Part shown: positions 43,767 to 54,746 of the stretch, piece by piece
Layout: each line of letters opens with the position of its first letter
Position numbering within the stretch: the stretch's first letter is position 1
NCBI GenBank assembly: GCA_001643675.2
Contig: LSRY02000018.1
Span: 1,116,001-1,180,000, forward strand
Length of the DNA stretch: 64,000 bases
Origin: Monocercomonoides exilis
Lineage: Eukaryota; Preaxostyla; Oxymonadida; Polymastigidae
Direction: 5' to 3'
Program-made: the position numbers and the translations under genes
The notes under the pieces: model-generated
The model's input: the letters and a program-made list of their open reading frames with translations, nothing else
Database searches by the model: none
Told to the model about the DNA's origin: nothing

Positions 43767-45117
43767 TTATTTTTGAAGAGGTTTGAATTTGTATCTTAGC
43801 AAATATCGCTCATGTCGTGATATAAGGAAATTTTTGTACCATCTTCGCAAAATTCTATGAATGCAATAGACAATATCTTCGTATCCCTCTTCTTCCAGCT
43901 TTGCAAACATTTTTCTTTTCGTAAGCAATGCTCCTGTATCTGTTTTCTCAATTCCTGAGTTTTCGTTCAATCTGCTCAAAAGCATTGAAATGAACATCAA
44001 GCAGTGGCACACAGGGATATCTTTCAAAGAAGGCTGAGTGACTTCTTCCAAAACAAATTCGTCTGCGCCTCCTTCCAAAAAGTCATCAACACTTGCAACT
44101 TTCTTTCGGTTCATGGACTCCATTAGAAGCATGCTATTTTTGTGTACTTCTTCGTTGCATTCTCTTGCTGTTCTGCACATCCTGACAACGCAAGCAATCA
44201 ATTTTGCAATTTCTTCGCTTTTCACTTCGATGCATACAAAACACTTCTCAAGCATATAGCACCATTTTCTGATCACCCATTCTGCTTTCATTTCTTTTTC
44301 ATCCTTTTCTTTATTCTTCTGCTCCATCTCTTTTCTCAACTCTTCCAGTTCATTGACAACTTCCCTCTCAAAATGAAGCGAGTCTGTGATCTCTTTTTTC
44401 AACTCTTCTTCGTGGCTTAATCTGTCTATTAAAAACTCCCAAGCGGACTGATAGGCAAGATGTGTGAGATTGCGATGCTTCTGGTGATATTTGATGATAT
44501 CCATTATCTCGTTCAGATAAAGTTCTTTTTCAATAAACTATTTTAAAATGCAAATGAAACAAGAAGGTTATCAAAGAAATTTTTTTTTAAAAAAAAGAAT
44601 ACCTCTAATTGCCCAATATTGCTCAAAGCCAGCAATGCCATTTCCACTTCCATTCGAGCTTCCTCGTCTTCCTCTTTTTTCAATGCTTCTTTCAGAAAAC
44701 AAGGAACGCACACATAAAGCAAATTTTTATCAATTCCATGATAATCATCAACATTTCGATTCAAAAAATAGCACTCGCAAAGATCAATCAATAAGTGATA
44801 ATTTTTATCTTCTTTTTTGTTTTCTTCATCGCATATCATCGTTTCTAATCCTCCCGACAATGAAGAAAAATAAAAGTTATTGCTATATATTCCTTTCAAT
44901 TTTTTGCAATAGCCCGTACGCTTCAGTAGCAAAACAGCGTTTTCTAACAACAATTTCTTTTCTGTAATCATTTTGTAAAGCTTGTCAAACAGTTTCACGG
45001 TGAAGGAGGACCAAAACTGTTCCTCTTCCATTGCATCTACCAAATGGCTCATTTCATTGATTTTTTGATGTTGTTCCTTTTCGTTGCAAAATTTAAGTTC
45101 GGAAAATAATCCTTTTC
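43767..45117 (-). CDS. Helical paralogous-family protein, copy 1 (5' exon unresolved)
   Basis: Two exons are clear, 44603-45117 and 43767-44537, joined by a 65-nt GT-AG intron (44538-44602) in phase 0. Together they give ~427 residues. A further upstream exon is needed: a TAA lies just before the acceptor at 45118-45120 and no Met precedes KGLFSELKFCNE. The protein is predicted all-helical with no signal peptide or TM. Conserved blocks shared with copy 2 at 54.7 kb are KINEMSHLVDAM, ALLALSNIG, YHQKHRNLTHLAYQSAWEFL, ELEELRKE, LIACVVRMCR and KLEEEGYEDI. From memory this resembles a large family in oxymonad genomes with armadillo/HEAT-like character; this is inference and the role is unknown. 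Confidence 0.7.
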
Positions 45118-45493
45118 CTATTTATTTGTTTTGTTTAATTTCTTTGCAAATAATCCAACAAATTCTTCCAAAGAAAGAAGGACACACTTTCAAGCTTTTC
45201 TTCTTTTGACTCTAAATGTAATTCTCCATTTGAGCTACTTTCTTGATTTGCCTGCGCAAAAAGCATAACCTAATTCTTAAAAGCTTTCGAAAAAAACATT
45301 TCAATCAAAATTCATATATCATATCTAAAAATTGTAAAAAATACTGAAATAAATTTGAATTTTTCAAAGCTTAAAACGAACATTGAGAATACTTTCTTTT
45401 TCGAAAAATATATGATGGAACATAAGATCAACATACAAAATAACTTTCTTGTGTAAATGCGATGTGTTTTATTTCTTCAATTCTGTTGATTGT
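45118..45493. other. Spacer between copy 1 and the TIR element
   Basis: Contains a possible upstream exon of copy 1 (frame with QESSSNGELHLESKEEK on the minus strand, about 45190-45250) that I could not join in frame. The rest is AT-rich up to the 8-bp target duplication. Confidence 0.3.
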
Positions 45494-46024
45494 TAGTGGG
45501 CTAAACCTGAGTGACGCACAGTAATTTTTGCTGCCACGTCCGTCAGTGATTTCTGTTCACGTCAGTGAATTTTTTTTTTTTTTAAAAAAAAAAAAGAGTT
45601 CGTTTAAAATGGTTCAGACCCTAATCCATTTATATGTTTTCTTTACACATTATTTTGTAAATATTTTCTATGTTTAACATGTAATATCTTATCCCATAAA
45701 TAGATTTCCATTTTTTCTTTGAATGAATTGTTCCTTTGTAAGAATTGTTGCGCATTGATAATGTGATAATGTTCATTTAGTGGTTGCAAACTTATTGTTT
45801 ATTCCATAAATTTTCTGTAAACAACTTTAATAGTTTGAACTTTATAAAATTAATCTGATTTTTCATTTTTCATCGTTTTTAAAAAATATTTCAAAGATAC
45901 AATTCATACATTCATTTCTGTGAGGAAGATGGCTTTAAGAAAACACTGAGTGAATCTTTAATTGGAATATTCTAAGAATTTTTCTCAAAAAAAATCTCTT
46001 TTTCGATACATTTTTCCATATTGA

Positions 46025-47869
46025 CATTTCTTTTTCTTCTTCTCTTCCGTATTCGTTTTTATCTCCACACCACTCGATCGCTTCTTTCTGCTAATTGGTG
46101 CAACATACTTCTACCAAATAAGATCTCCAAATGACACTCTTGTTCATGTTGGAACTGAATCTCTAAGAGAAACATCTGGAAGACTGACTGCTTTTGATGA
46201 GAACAGCCATTGCTTCGAATGGTGTGAATGGAATGATTCAACTGGTGGATCAAGCGACGGAGTCGCACTTTCAGTTACTTGCATTAATGCAATTCTCGCA
46301 ATCAAATCTTGCTCATTCAACAATATTTCAACAACTGGGGAAGGAGGAGCATAGCATTGTCAAAGTTTGTTGAATGTCAACATCACAAAATCCACTTTCT
46401 CAGGTTGTTCGGGTTCTTCTGGAGGAGCTTCTTAAAAATCAATTCCTCAATCTAACTCTATTTGGACATTCTCAGAATACAGAGTGAAAAGCTGCTCAAT
46501 AATAAGCACGATTGGAACTGGTTGGTATTTTGGAATCTATAGCACGCCTTCAAATGCTCAATTCCTGTTTTCCAAATGCAAGTGCATCGCAAATTCTGGA
46601 AACGATTCAACTGGTGCTCTAACATTCAATTGACCTCCTCAAATAAAACCAAATCAATTTTCAATCAATGAGCGTATATTCATCAATAATAAATTGACAA
46701 ATTCAACTACAAGTGGTGGAGCTGGAATTATTACGGAAGTGACATTTCCATGGATGAACGGAGTGAAATTCATCACATTCTGTTTCTTTGATAGCAACAC
46801 AGCAACAAATGGCAGAGGAAACGATGTGTTCTTCAATAGCAGCAGCATTACTCAATCTCCTTTCCAGCAATGCGGCTCAACAACTCCGACTAAAAGAGTG
46901 TTTAATTATGGAATAGCTGATAATACCGTGTGCAACAGTTGGCTCCCCCTCTTCGCTCAGAACAAAATCGTTTCCAGCAATGGAACAAACACCAATCTCT
47001 GCGGAATCACATAGCTCAGTCCATGCAAAACAATTGAATTCTCTCTTGTTCACATGACAGATATCCAAGACGCCTCTCTCACTCTCCTTTCCTCAATATT
47101 TGTTCCAACTCAAACACTCACCTTCAGCGCGGTTGACACCATAATCACAGGAAATGGTACAACTGCCACCACAATCGCCTCCAGTGGAATTACTCAGCCA
47201 CAAAACTCACATTCACAGTCATCACAGTCATCATCATCATTTTCATCAACATTTTCTTCACCAGATCCATCTGCCTCGTCTGCCCTCTTCCAACAGACCC
47301 AGGGTTCCCTCACAGTCTCTGCCCTCGCACTCGCCCACAACTCCACAAATCAAATCACCCCCATCCTCTTCCACCTCTCCGATAACTCCCCTTCCCTCAC
47401 TCTCAACACAACCACCATCACCGGAACAACCCCATCTTCATCATCAATCACCACACCCCTCTTCTTCCTCACTGCTGGCTCCCTCACCCTCAACCACACA
47501 GCAATCACCAGTCTCGCTCTCAACAGCCAAAGCATCTTCCACCTCACCTCCCTCACAAATCCCCTCACCCTCAACTCCTCCAACATCACCCACATCACCT
47601 CCACAGCTTATCCCACCAGCTGTGTCCTCTCCTCTGCCACCTCCCCTGCCCTCTCCCTCTCCCTCACCAACTGCACCATCACCAACATCAACTCAGAACA
47701 GTTGAGCCAACAGACTGCCACCAATGGCGGGTGCATCTTATTCACCTCGTCTGCCTTTGCCAACTCGTTTTCAGTAAAAAGAAAGAAGTTCAACGAGAAT
47801 GAGATGAATGAGAAAAATCGAAGAATGAAAAAGAAGAAAAAGAAACAGCTTCTTAAGTTTTATATGTGA
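46025..47869 (+). pseudogene. Beta-helix surface gene inside the TIR element, four in-frame stops
   Basis: One frame runs from 46025 to 47869 without any indel, interrupted by TAG 46352-46354, TAA 46433-46435, TGA 46631-46633 and TAG 47012-47014. Translation on both sides of every stop stays in the beta-helix family: SCSFNNISTTGEGGA, STFSGCSGSSGGAS, FFDSNTATNGRGNDVFFN, the joining motif CGIT-stop-LSPCKTI, then a second helix unit with NCTITNINS and NGGCILFTS. There is no signal peptide. The C-terminus is an odd Lys-rich tail (KKKKKKQLLKFYM) without TM helix. Family resemblance to the fragment at 4996-6330 is clear (CGMSEAAPCKSV there). Most simply a recently silenced gene cargo; stop-codon reading as glutamine is an alternative considered separately. 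Confidence 0.7.
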
Positions 47870-48937
47870 ATGCAATAAAAGTATCGAAACAATATTAAAC
47901 ATCTTTTTCCACAGTTTTCGAGATATATTCTGTGTTAATCTCAATGTTTAAAATTTTTTTGCAAATATAGAAGATCTAATAATTTTTAATCAGTTTTTAT
48001 TTTGATATGAAATGTTAAAAATTAAAAAAAACCTCAAAACAATGATGTTTGCAAATGAAAAACATGAACAACAACCTCAACAGTTCATCCAATGCTTTGT
48101 GCCTGATGAATGTCTTTTATCTTCCAGTTTGTGAAGCATCCCAGAGATGATTCTTTCACAGTTGGCTTCAGGATAAATTTCGAGATCTTCAAAACAATCG
48201 TCTTCCATCAAATTATTTTCTTCGAACGGTTGAGATAGAGTATATTTAGCTTTCTTTTTTGATAATAACACTTGTTAATTATAAATGTGCAGATGATGAT
48301 AATGAAGATTATTATATAGAAATTGATGAAGAAGAAACAGATTAAGAAGAAAATTAAGTTGATAATGAAAATTCATCTCATGATAATTCATTTCTTATTG
48401 GGACGTAATCATCTCCACCATTATTTTCTTTGGCTTGATAGAATTAATATTCATCTGCTTCATCAAACGTATCCAAATTTTCTTCATTAACTGAGTAAAA
48501 ATTTTGGATGAATAATTTCATTCTTTAATTTCCGTAATAAGCAGGAGCACAGAAAATTTTTCATTTTTGCTTGACTCTTTGTTGATTTCGCTTTCATCAT
48601 TATCTTTTTCTGTAGATGATCTAATTGTTGAAAAAATGTTGATTTCACAATTCAACTGATAATTATTTTTCGTTTTCAAAAAATCTCCTTGAAACTCCAG
48701 CTAATGAAGATATTTTTGGTTCTCTCTTCAAAGATCTAAATGAAGAAAATTGATTATTATCAGCAGGTGACCAGAAAGAATCTGCTTTCGAGTGATAAGA
48801 AGTAATTTATGAAGGAAACAAATAAATAATTCAAATATATTCTGTTAATAACAAACTATTTCAGATGTAAGCATGACATTTTTTCCTTCAATAAACCGAA
48901 TCGCTATCATTTTTCTCTTAAATTCATGGAGAGTTTG
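47870..48937. other. AT-rich interior of the TIR element
   Basis: No intact gene. A 64-residue minus-strand frame (48077-48271, FEENNLMEDDCFEDLEIYPE) and an acidic plus-strand frame from 48292 broken by several TAA codons may be remnants of a second cargo or transposase gene. Confidence 0.3.
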
Positions 48938-49230
48938 ACCTGACTTGTCCTGACGGGCATGACCGTCACTGACGATCTAAAATTCCTTATTTGACAATTC
49001 GTCAGTATCCCATAGAAACTTTTTTTTATAAGTGATATAAACGACGATTCATGATTTTCTTGTGCAAAAAAATATTTGAGGATAACATAAAATAAAATAT
49101 TTTATTTTTTTGAGTTTAAACGAGATTATTTTTCTTCAAAAATATTACTGACGTGGAATTTTTTCCGAGTCCGTCAGAATTGAAAATTTTCACGTCAGTA
49201 GTCATTACGTCACACAGGTTTATAGTGGGC

Positions 49231-49654
49231 ATTTCAATATCGGTAAAAAAAAATTGGATTCATACATTTTTATTTATTTGAACCATAACTGATGAATGCA
49301 ATAATGATATTTCGATAGTGGTTATAAATTACAGCGATTCAAAACACAAAAACCTATATTTGAAATCCAATTTTCATATTTATATGGAAAACTTCCCCAT
49401 TTCAAATAAAAAGACCCAAATCAATTGATGAAATATTAAGTTTTCGTTAAACATAACCACAACATATTCATTGACAATGGATAAATCTTTTTTGTGGAAT
49501 ATGGTACTTAAAAGCCACCTAACCAAATTAAAGATAAACTTGAGCTCATATGTTTAAAGCACATTTGAAAAGATAATTCAATCATTTATCAGTGGAAAAA
49601 ACAGATTTTTAAGAATAAAATTTTGATCAACCCATAAAAAAATTCAAAATATTT
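49231..49654. other. Spacer between the TIR element and the transposase remnant
   Basis: AT-rich DNA without coding character. I looked here for a terminus of the transposase element and found none that I can support. Confidence 0.3.
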
Positions 49655-50669
49655 GTGCACAATATTTTAGGTTTTAATATTGATGAGTATATTTATTATA
49701 CAAAAAACATTAACCAATGTCAATTATTTAATCATTTGATGGAGGAAATACAGAATTTGTTGAAAAATTTTTACGATAATGCAGAAACAATGCAATATTA
49801 TCACTACAATGTGATAAGCACTGTCAGAAGATGCTCAATAGCAACTTGTCGTTCATTAATGATTTCTATTTGAGGAAGAAAAGGAAAATGGTTCTTCAGA
49901 TGCCACAAATGCCGAAAAGATATCTCTTATAGGACATGAACTCAGTTTTCAAAATCGAAACTCACAATTTCAAATCTATTTCTGATTCTTTACTTCTTCC
50001 ACCATCATCTCAATATAAAACAAGCATCATCTCTCACTTCACGTAAAAGACACAGTGTTTCTTTTAATTATTGTGTTCTTTGGAGAACATGTGTTATGAT
50101 GATTGGTGGAATTCAAACTCCTATTGGAGGTCGTGGCTGCATTGGAGAAATTGACGAAGCTGTTTGGAGAAGGAGAAAATTAAATAGTAGTTTTATGCAC
50201 TTTTAGTTGGATCTTAATTATAAATTGCACTTAATATGCTTGTCCGTGCAAAGAAGCAAATTCGAGTTTTTGAAGCTCATGAACGCGGAGGAAAAGCATT
50301 TGTTTTTACTGATTCCAATCGATTAACTTCGGTTTTAATTCCGTTAATAAAAAAATATATTCTTCTTAGAACAAAAATTCACTCTGATCAATGGAAAGCA
50401 TATTCTTCTTTGAGTGAGAATGGATTCACATACAAAACTGTCAATTATTCCGATTATTTTGTTGGATCTTTTTTTTTGCCTTTTTTATCAAATGTTATTT
50501 CAAACTTATTTAGATCCAGTCACAGATGCTAGCACAAATCATATTGAAGCATTGTGGGCTGAACTTCGGAAATTCATGCCTTCACATGGAGTGAAACAAA
50601 ATGGAATTCAAGAATATATCTATTCATTTTTGTTTTTCGAAAATCAAAAAGTTAATTTTTCTATTTTAG
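49655..50669 (+). pseudogene. IS1595/Merlin-type DDE transposase remnant
   Basis: The fold is recognisable in order. There is a Cys-containing N-terminal part (FFRCHKCRKD), then the first acidic residue in GCIGEIDEAVWRRR, then RVFEAHERGGKAFVFT, the second Asp in KIHSDQWKAYSSL, and the third catalytic region NHIEALWAELRKFMPSHGV. This D-D-E pattern with NxIExLW is typical of ISXO2/IS1595 enzymes and their eukaryotic Merlin relatives, which cut and paste DNA and leave 8-9 bp duplications. The frame is broken by TGA at 49871-49873 and 49937-49939, a frame change between 50165 and 50236, and a 49-nt intron-like interruption (50465-50513) lying between FV and DPVTDAS. It is therefore inactive as it stands. 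The C-terminal end near 50669 is uncertain. Confidence 0.75.
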
Positions 50670-50680
50670 TGTAGAATGCT

Positions 50681-50980
50681 ATGTTACACAACGATGAAGA
50701 ATACAAAGCTCTTGAGGATGAAGCTTTTGGTCCAGAAGAAGAGGAAGAAGATGCTGGAGCTGAAATGTTACACGAAAAAGAATTTTCAGAATCAGATAAT
50801 GAACATAAAATAGATTCATCATTTGATGGGGCTGGGGATGGAGCTGATGCATCTGAATGGGAGGTTGATAAAAACCGATTTTTCCCCACATCATTCTTCT
50901 TTAAAAAAAGAAAAGAAAGAAACGATATGGGCGATTATTTTTGTAATCAATTTTTTGTATCAAAAATTTCTGTTTCTTAA
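50681..50980 (+). other. Short acidic open frame after the transposase
   Basis: A 99-residue frame with a strongly acidic part (FGPEEEEEDAGAE and SFDGAGDGADASEWEVD) directly follows the transposase remnant. It could be the former acidic tail of that protein reached by a lost splice, or a Ser-rich frame on the other strand. Not resolved. Confidence 0.25.
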
Positions 50981-52304
50981 TTATGTTATAAAAATGTTAT
51001 TGATGGACACAGAAAAGTGATGACAACAATCAAAAACATCTTTGTCTTTCTTTTTCATCAACTATTAGCTTTTGAAACGATTGAAAAACAACTTTATTTC
51101 GAAAGATGATTATTTGGCAAATGATAATGAATTTTCAAAATAACTAACATCCCGAAAAAAGTTATGATTTCAAAAATAATCACCCATATGCACTCTTTGA
51201 TTATTTCTTTGTTTGATATGGTTTTGTGATGTGGTTTATAAGAACCATTTGTCTCTCTGTTTTGTTAATAAAAAAGTTCAAATTTCAAAAAAAAATATCC
51301 AGACTGGAAATGAACACTGAAAAAGAAACATTTTTTTTTTAATTTTAATTTTAATTTTTATTTTTATTTTTATTTTATTTTATTTTATTTTATTTTATTT
51401 TATTTTATTTTATTTTATTTTATTTTATTTTATTTTATTTTATTTTATTTTATTTTATTTTATTTTATTTTATTTTATTTTATATTTATTTATTTTTTTA
51501 GTTGTTGTATCCCTTCTTCTGTTATTTTTTGTGAAAAATAAGTGTTGTTTGAATAAAGCACTCGATTATTTTCCACAGTGAATTTTTCATACAATTTTTT
51601 TTTTGAAATAGTTTTCCTTATTTACCAAACGCATTGTTGAATTTTTTTTTGTTTCGCATTTCTTGTTCACATCAAAAAATAAAAATAACTTATTTATGAA
51701 AAAACAATATTGAAAAAAAGATTACAACAATAGAAACACACTTTTATTTTCAAAGATATAAAAATTTCAATCCTCCATCCACCCCTCTTCCATTTCCTCC
51801 CCACATGACAAATCTTACAAGGACTGAAGTTATTAATTTTCTTCAGTTCACATAAAAATCATGAAGATGTGAAAACTTTTCCAAAAATGGAATTTAATCA
51901 ACAATTCAAATGTCAAAAACAAATCAATACAATAATTTTGTTCATTCACTACATAAAATTTTAAAAACAGTTTCGTTGATAGAATGAAAACATTTTGTCC
52001 AGCTGTTGAGCATAAGATTTTATTTTTGCTTAAATTTTTTCAAAAATTCAAATAATTAACAATTTCATTTTTAAAGCATCAAGAATTGCTTTTGATGGAT
52101 TTTTTTTTGATGATTGCATCGAAAAGCAATAAACAAAAACGAAAAATACACCTTCATACAACATAAGAAATGAATCAAATTATTAAGGAAAAGTACAACA
52201 CAATGCAACATATTTGCATTCTTATATATATACTTCTACAACCTAACATCACATTCATTTCGTATTCATAATTTACAAACACACACAAAGAAAATTATAA
52301 ATAA
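50981..52304. other. AT-rich intergenic DNA with microsatellite
   Basis: More than 1.3 kb without a gene. It contains the TTTTA repeat listed separately. The last few hundred bases are the 3' flank of EF-1alpha. Confidence 0.5.
51366..51482 (+). repeat. (TTTTA)n pentanucleotide microsatellite
   Basis: About 23 nearly perfect copies of TTTTA. Copy number is likely variable between strains and assemblies. Confidence 0.9.
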
Positions 52305-53651
52305 TTACTTCTTTTGAGCTTTTGCAGCAGCTTTTGTAACTTTAGCATCGCGGCTCTTCTTGACAACTGATCGAATAACTCCAACAGCAACAGTTGCTCT
52401 CATATCACGAACAGCGAAACGACCAAGTGGAGGATATTCAGTGAATGCCTCAACAACCATGGGCTTTGATGGAACCAATTCAACAAGAGCGGAATCTCCG
52501 GTCTTGATGAACTTGGGGTTCTCTTCTTGGACTTTGTTGGTACGACGATCAATTTTTGCTGTGATCTCCTTGAATTTACATGCAATGTGAGCTGTGTGGC
52601 AATCCAAAACTGGAGTGTATCCGTTTGAGATTTGACCTGGGTGAGACATGACAATAACCTGGGCAACGAATGATTCAGCTTCCATTGGCGGATCTTGCTT
52701 GGAATCTCCAGCAACATTACCACGACGGATATCTTTAACTGAAACATTTTTGACATTGAACCCAACATTATCACCAGGCACAGCTCGTTCAAGTGCTTCA
52801 TGATGCATTTCAACTGATTTTACTTCAGTTGTGATTGCAGCTGGAGCAATTGTGACAACCATGCCGGGAGTCAAAACACCAGTTTCAACACGACCGACAG
52901 GGACTGTTCCGATACCTCCGATCTTGAACACATCCTGAATTGGAAGACGCAGAGGCTTGTCAATTGGTCTCTTTGGAACTTCCAAGTTGTCAAGAGCATC
53001 AAAGAGAATATCTCCCTTGTACCATGGCATGTTCGTGGATCTTTCAAGCATGTTATCTCCATGGAATCCAGAGATTGGAATGACTGGGATTTTATCTGGG
53101 TTGTATCCAATCTTCTTCAGATAGTTGCGCATTTCACCCTTGATTTCATTGAAACGAGCTTCGCTGTAGTTGACAGATTTGTCGTCCATCTTATTAACAA
53201 GAATAATCATTTGTCTAACTCCAAGAGTGTAAGCAAGAAGAGCGTGCTCACGAGTTTGTCCATCCTTTGAAATACCGGCTTCAAATTCACCAACGTTAGC
53301 AGCGACGACAAGAAGAGCAACATCAGCTTGTGATGTTCCTGTGATCATGTTCTTGATGAAATCTCTATGTCCTGGAGCATCAATGATGGTGAAGTAGTAT
53401 TTGTTGGTTTCGAATTTCCACAAAGCGATATCAATGGTGATACCACGTTCACGCTCAGCCTTCAATTTATCGAGCACCCAGGCATATTTGAATGAAGCCT
53501 TTCCGATTTGATCGGCTTCTTGCTCAAATTTTTCAATTGTACGCTTATCGATTCCACCACATTTGTAGATCAGATGTCCAGTGGTTGTGGATTTACCAAC
53601 ATCAACATGACCAATAACAACAAGATTGATATGAGCTTTCTCTTTTCCCAT
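52305..53651 (-). CDS. EEF1A: Translation elongation factor 1-alpha
   Basis: GTPase that delivers aminoacyl-tRNA to the ribosomal A site in the cytosol. The 448-residue single-exon frame starts [20 protein letters not shown] and contains all GTP-binding motifs: GHVDVGKST (G1, ~14-21), the GITIDIALW switch region, [12 protein letters not shown] (G3), NKMD (G4, ~153) and SGFHGDN. Domains 2 and 3 follow with [48 protein letters not shown] and the final [20 protein letters not shown] before a basic KAAAKAQKK tail. Length and sequence are those of a normal eukaryotic EF-1alpha. The open frame shows the standard code, because no TAA/TAG is needed for Gln. Codon use is less AT-biased than the flanks, as expected for a highly expressed gene. 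Confidence 0.99.
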   Translation of the reverse strand: MGKEKAHINLVVIGHVDVGKSTTTGHLIYKCGGIDKRTIEKFEQEADQIGKASFKYAWVLDKLKAERERGITIDIALWKFETNKYYFTIIDAPGHRDFIKNMITGTSQADVALLVVAANVGEFEAGISKDGQTREHALLAYTLGVRQMIILVNKMDDKSVNYSEARFNEIKGEMRNYLKKIGYNPDKIPVIPISGFHGDNMLERSTNMPWYKGDILFDALDNLEVPKRPIDKPLRLPIQDVFKIGGIGTVPVGRVETGVLTPGMVVTIAPAAITTEVKSVEMHHEALERAVPGDNVGFNVKNVSVKDIRRGNVAGDSKQDPPMEAESFVAQVIVMSHPGQISNGYTPVLDCHTAHIACKFKEITAKIDRRTNKVQEENPKFIKTGDSALVELVPSKPMVVEAFTEYPPLGRFAVRDMRATVAVGVIRSVVKKSRDAKVTKAAAKAQKK

Positions 53652-54746
53652 GTTTGATTACCCAAGTTCAAGATTTGATATGTTTGATAGATATTTACTC
53701 TCTTCTTAAATAAAAATGCCCATTATATTTTTAATGAAAATCAACTCAGTTTCTTTTCAAAATTTTCAAAATTATTATTAAAATTGAGTATTTCAAAAAG
53801 AAAGTATAATTTTTCAAAAATTTTAACAACATCGCAATTGATAATAATGATAAAAATAATACTATTTTTGAAGAAAATGCATTTTTTTTCAAACATATAA
53901 TTTCTCACAAATCTTTTTCTTATTTCTGGACCCTCTCTCTTCTTTATTTTCTGTATTGTGCAATCTATATTATTTATATGCAATTATTTCACATAATGAT
54001 TGCATTGCTTGTTCATTTCCTCGGATGATGATATACAAATATATATTAAGAATTTTGAATTTGAAACAAAGAATTTCAAATCACATCAATGAACCAAAGG
54101 ATCAATATTTCTACAAACGAAATCTTCATTTCATTTGGAAAAGAGAAGAGTAAGCAGTAAACTTTGAAAGCCTGATTTTTTACAAGTGTTATTTGTTTGA
54201 CTCTTTTTCAGGAAAGAATTATCTCTTACTTGATTCTTTAAAAGTTTCCCACTTGAAGAAAAGATACAACAACATTATTTCTAAAACAGGCACACTTTCT
54301 ACCTCCATCAAGCACAGTGACAAACACATAAGTATTTTTAAAGTCATTTTTCATTATTCTTTGTCAATATGAAAAAGGATATTGAAGAGAAAATGAATAA
54401 CAGAATAAGCCATTTTGAGGTTCCAGCATACGCTAAAGATTTTTGTAATATATGAATTGACTCAAACATTAAAGTCATCAACAAATCATGATCAATAGTA
54501 AATGAAAATGAAGAGAAAGAAAGGAAGATTGTAAAAAGAAAAAATTGAGGCAATCAAACAAAAAATGGAAAAATCAATGTAAAAAATTTTAATAATTGAA
54601 ATAACAACAAAGTTGCATTACGAAAAAGAATAGTACTTACTCTCTCTGAAAAATTAAGCAAAGAAATATTTTACTCGAAAATAGAAGCGAAGTGATAATT
54701 CAAAAAAAAAAAAAAAAAAACAAAGAAAATTAAAAAATTAAATATC
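53652..54746. other. AT-rich intergenic DNA
   Basis: About 1.1 kb with only short random frames. It contains the EF-1alpha promoter next to 53652 and an A-run near 54701-54720. No further feature recognised. Confidence 0.4.

Larger units (their letters stand above)
45494..49230 (+). mobile_element. TIR transposon (3721 bp) with 8-bp target-site duplication
   Basis: TAGTGGGC occurs exactly at 45494-45501 and 49223-49230. Just inside are inverted termini: TAAACCTGAGTGACG from 45502 and, on the other strand from 49222, TAAACCTGTGTGACG (14 of 15 match). Subterminal DNA on both sides is packed with CGTCA/TGACG pentamers (left 45511-45570; right 48938-49215), typical of transposase-binding arrays. 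The interior carries an interrupted beta-helix surface gene and ~1 kb of AT-rich debris. No intact transposase was seen inside. An 8-bp duplication fits hAT or Merlin/IS1595-type DDE elements, and a Merlin-type transposase remnant lies 430 bp to the right, so this may be a non-autonomous member mobilised by that enzyme class (inference). Confidence 0.8.

Noticed and set aside
52305-53651. Variant nuclear code (TAA/TAG = Gln) for the whole organism
   Set aside because: EF-1alpha, SPAG6, CLC and the two giant genes are fully open under the standard code, and TAA and TGA end them at sensible places.
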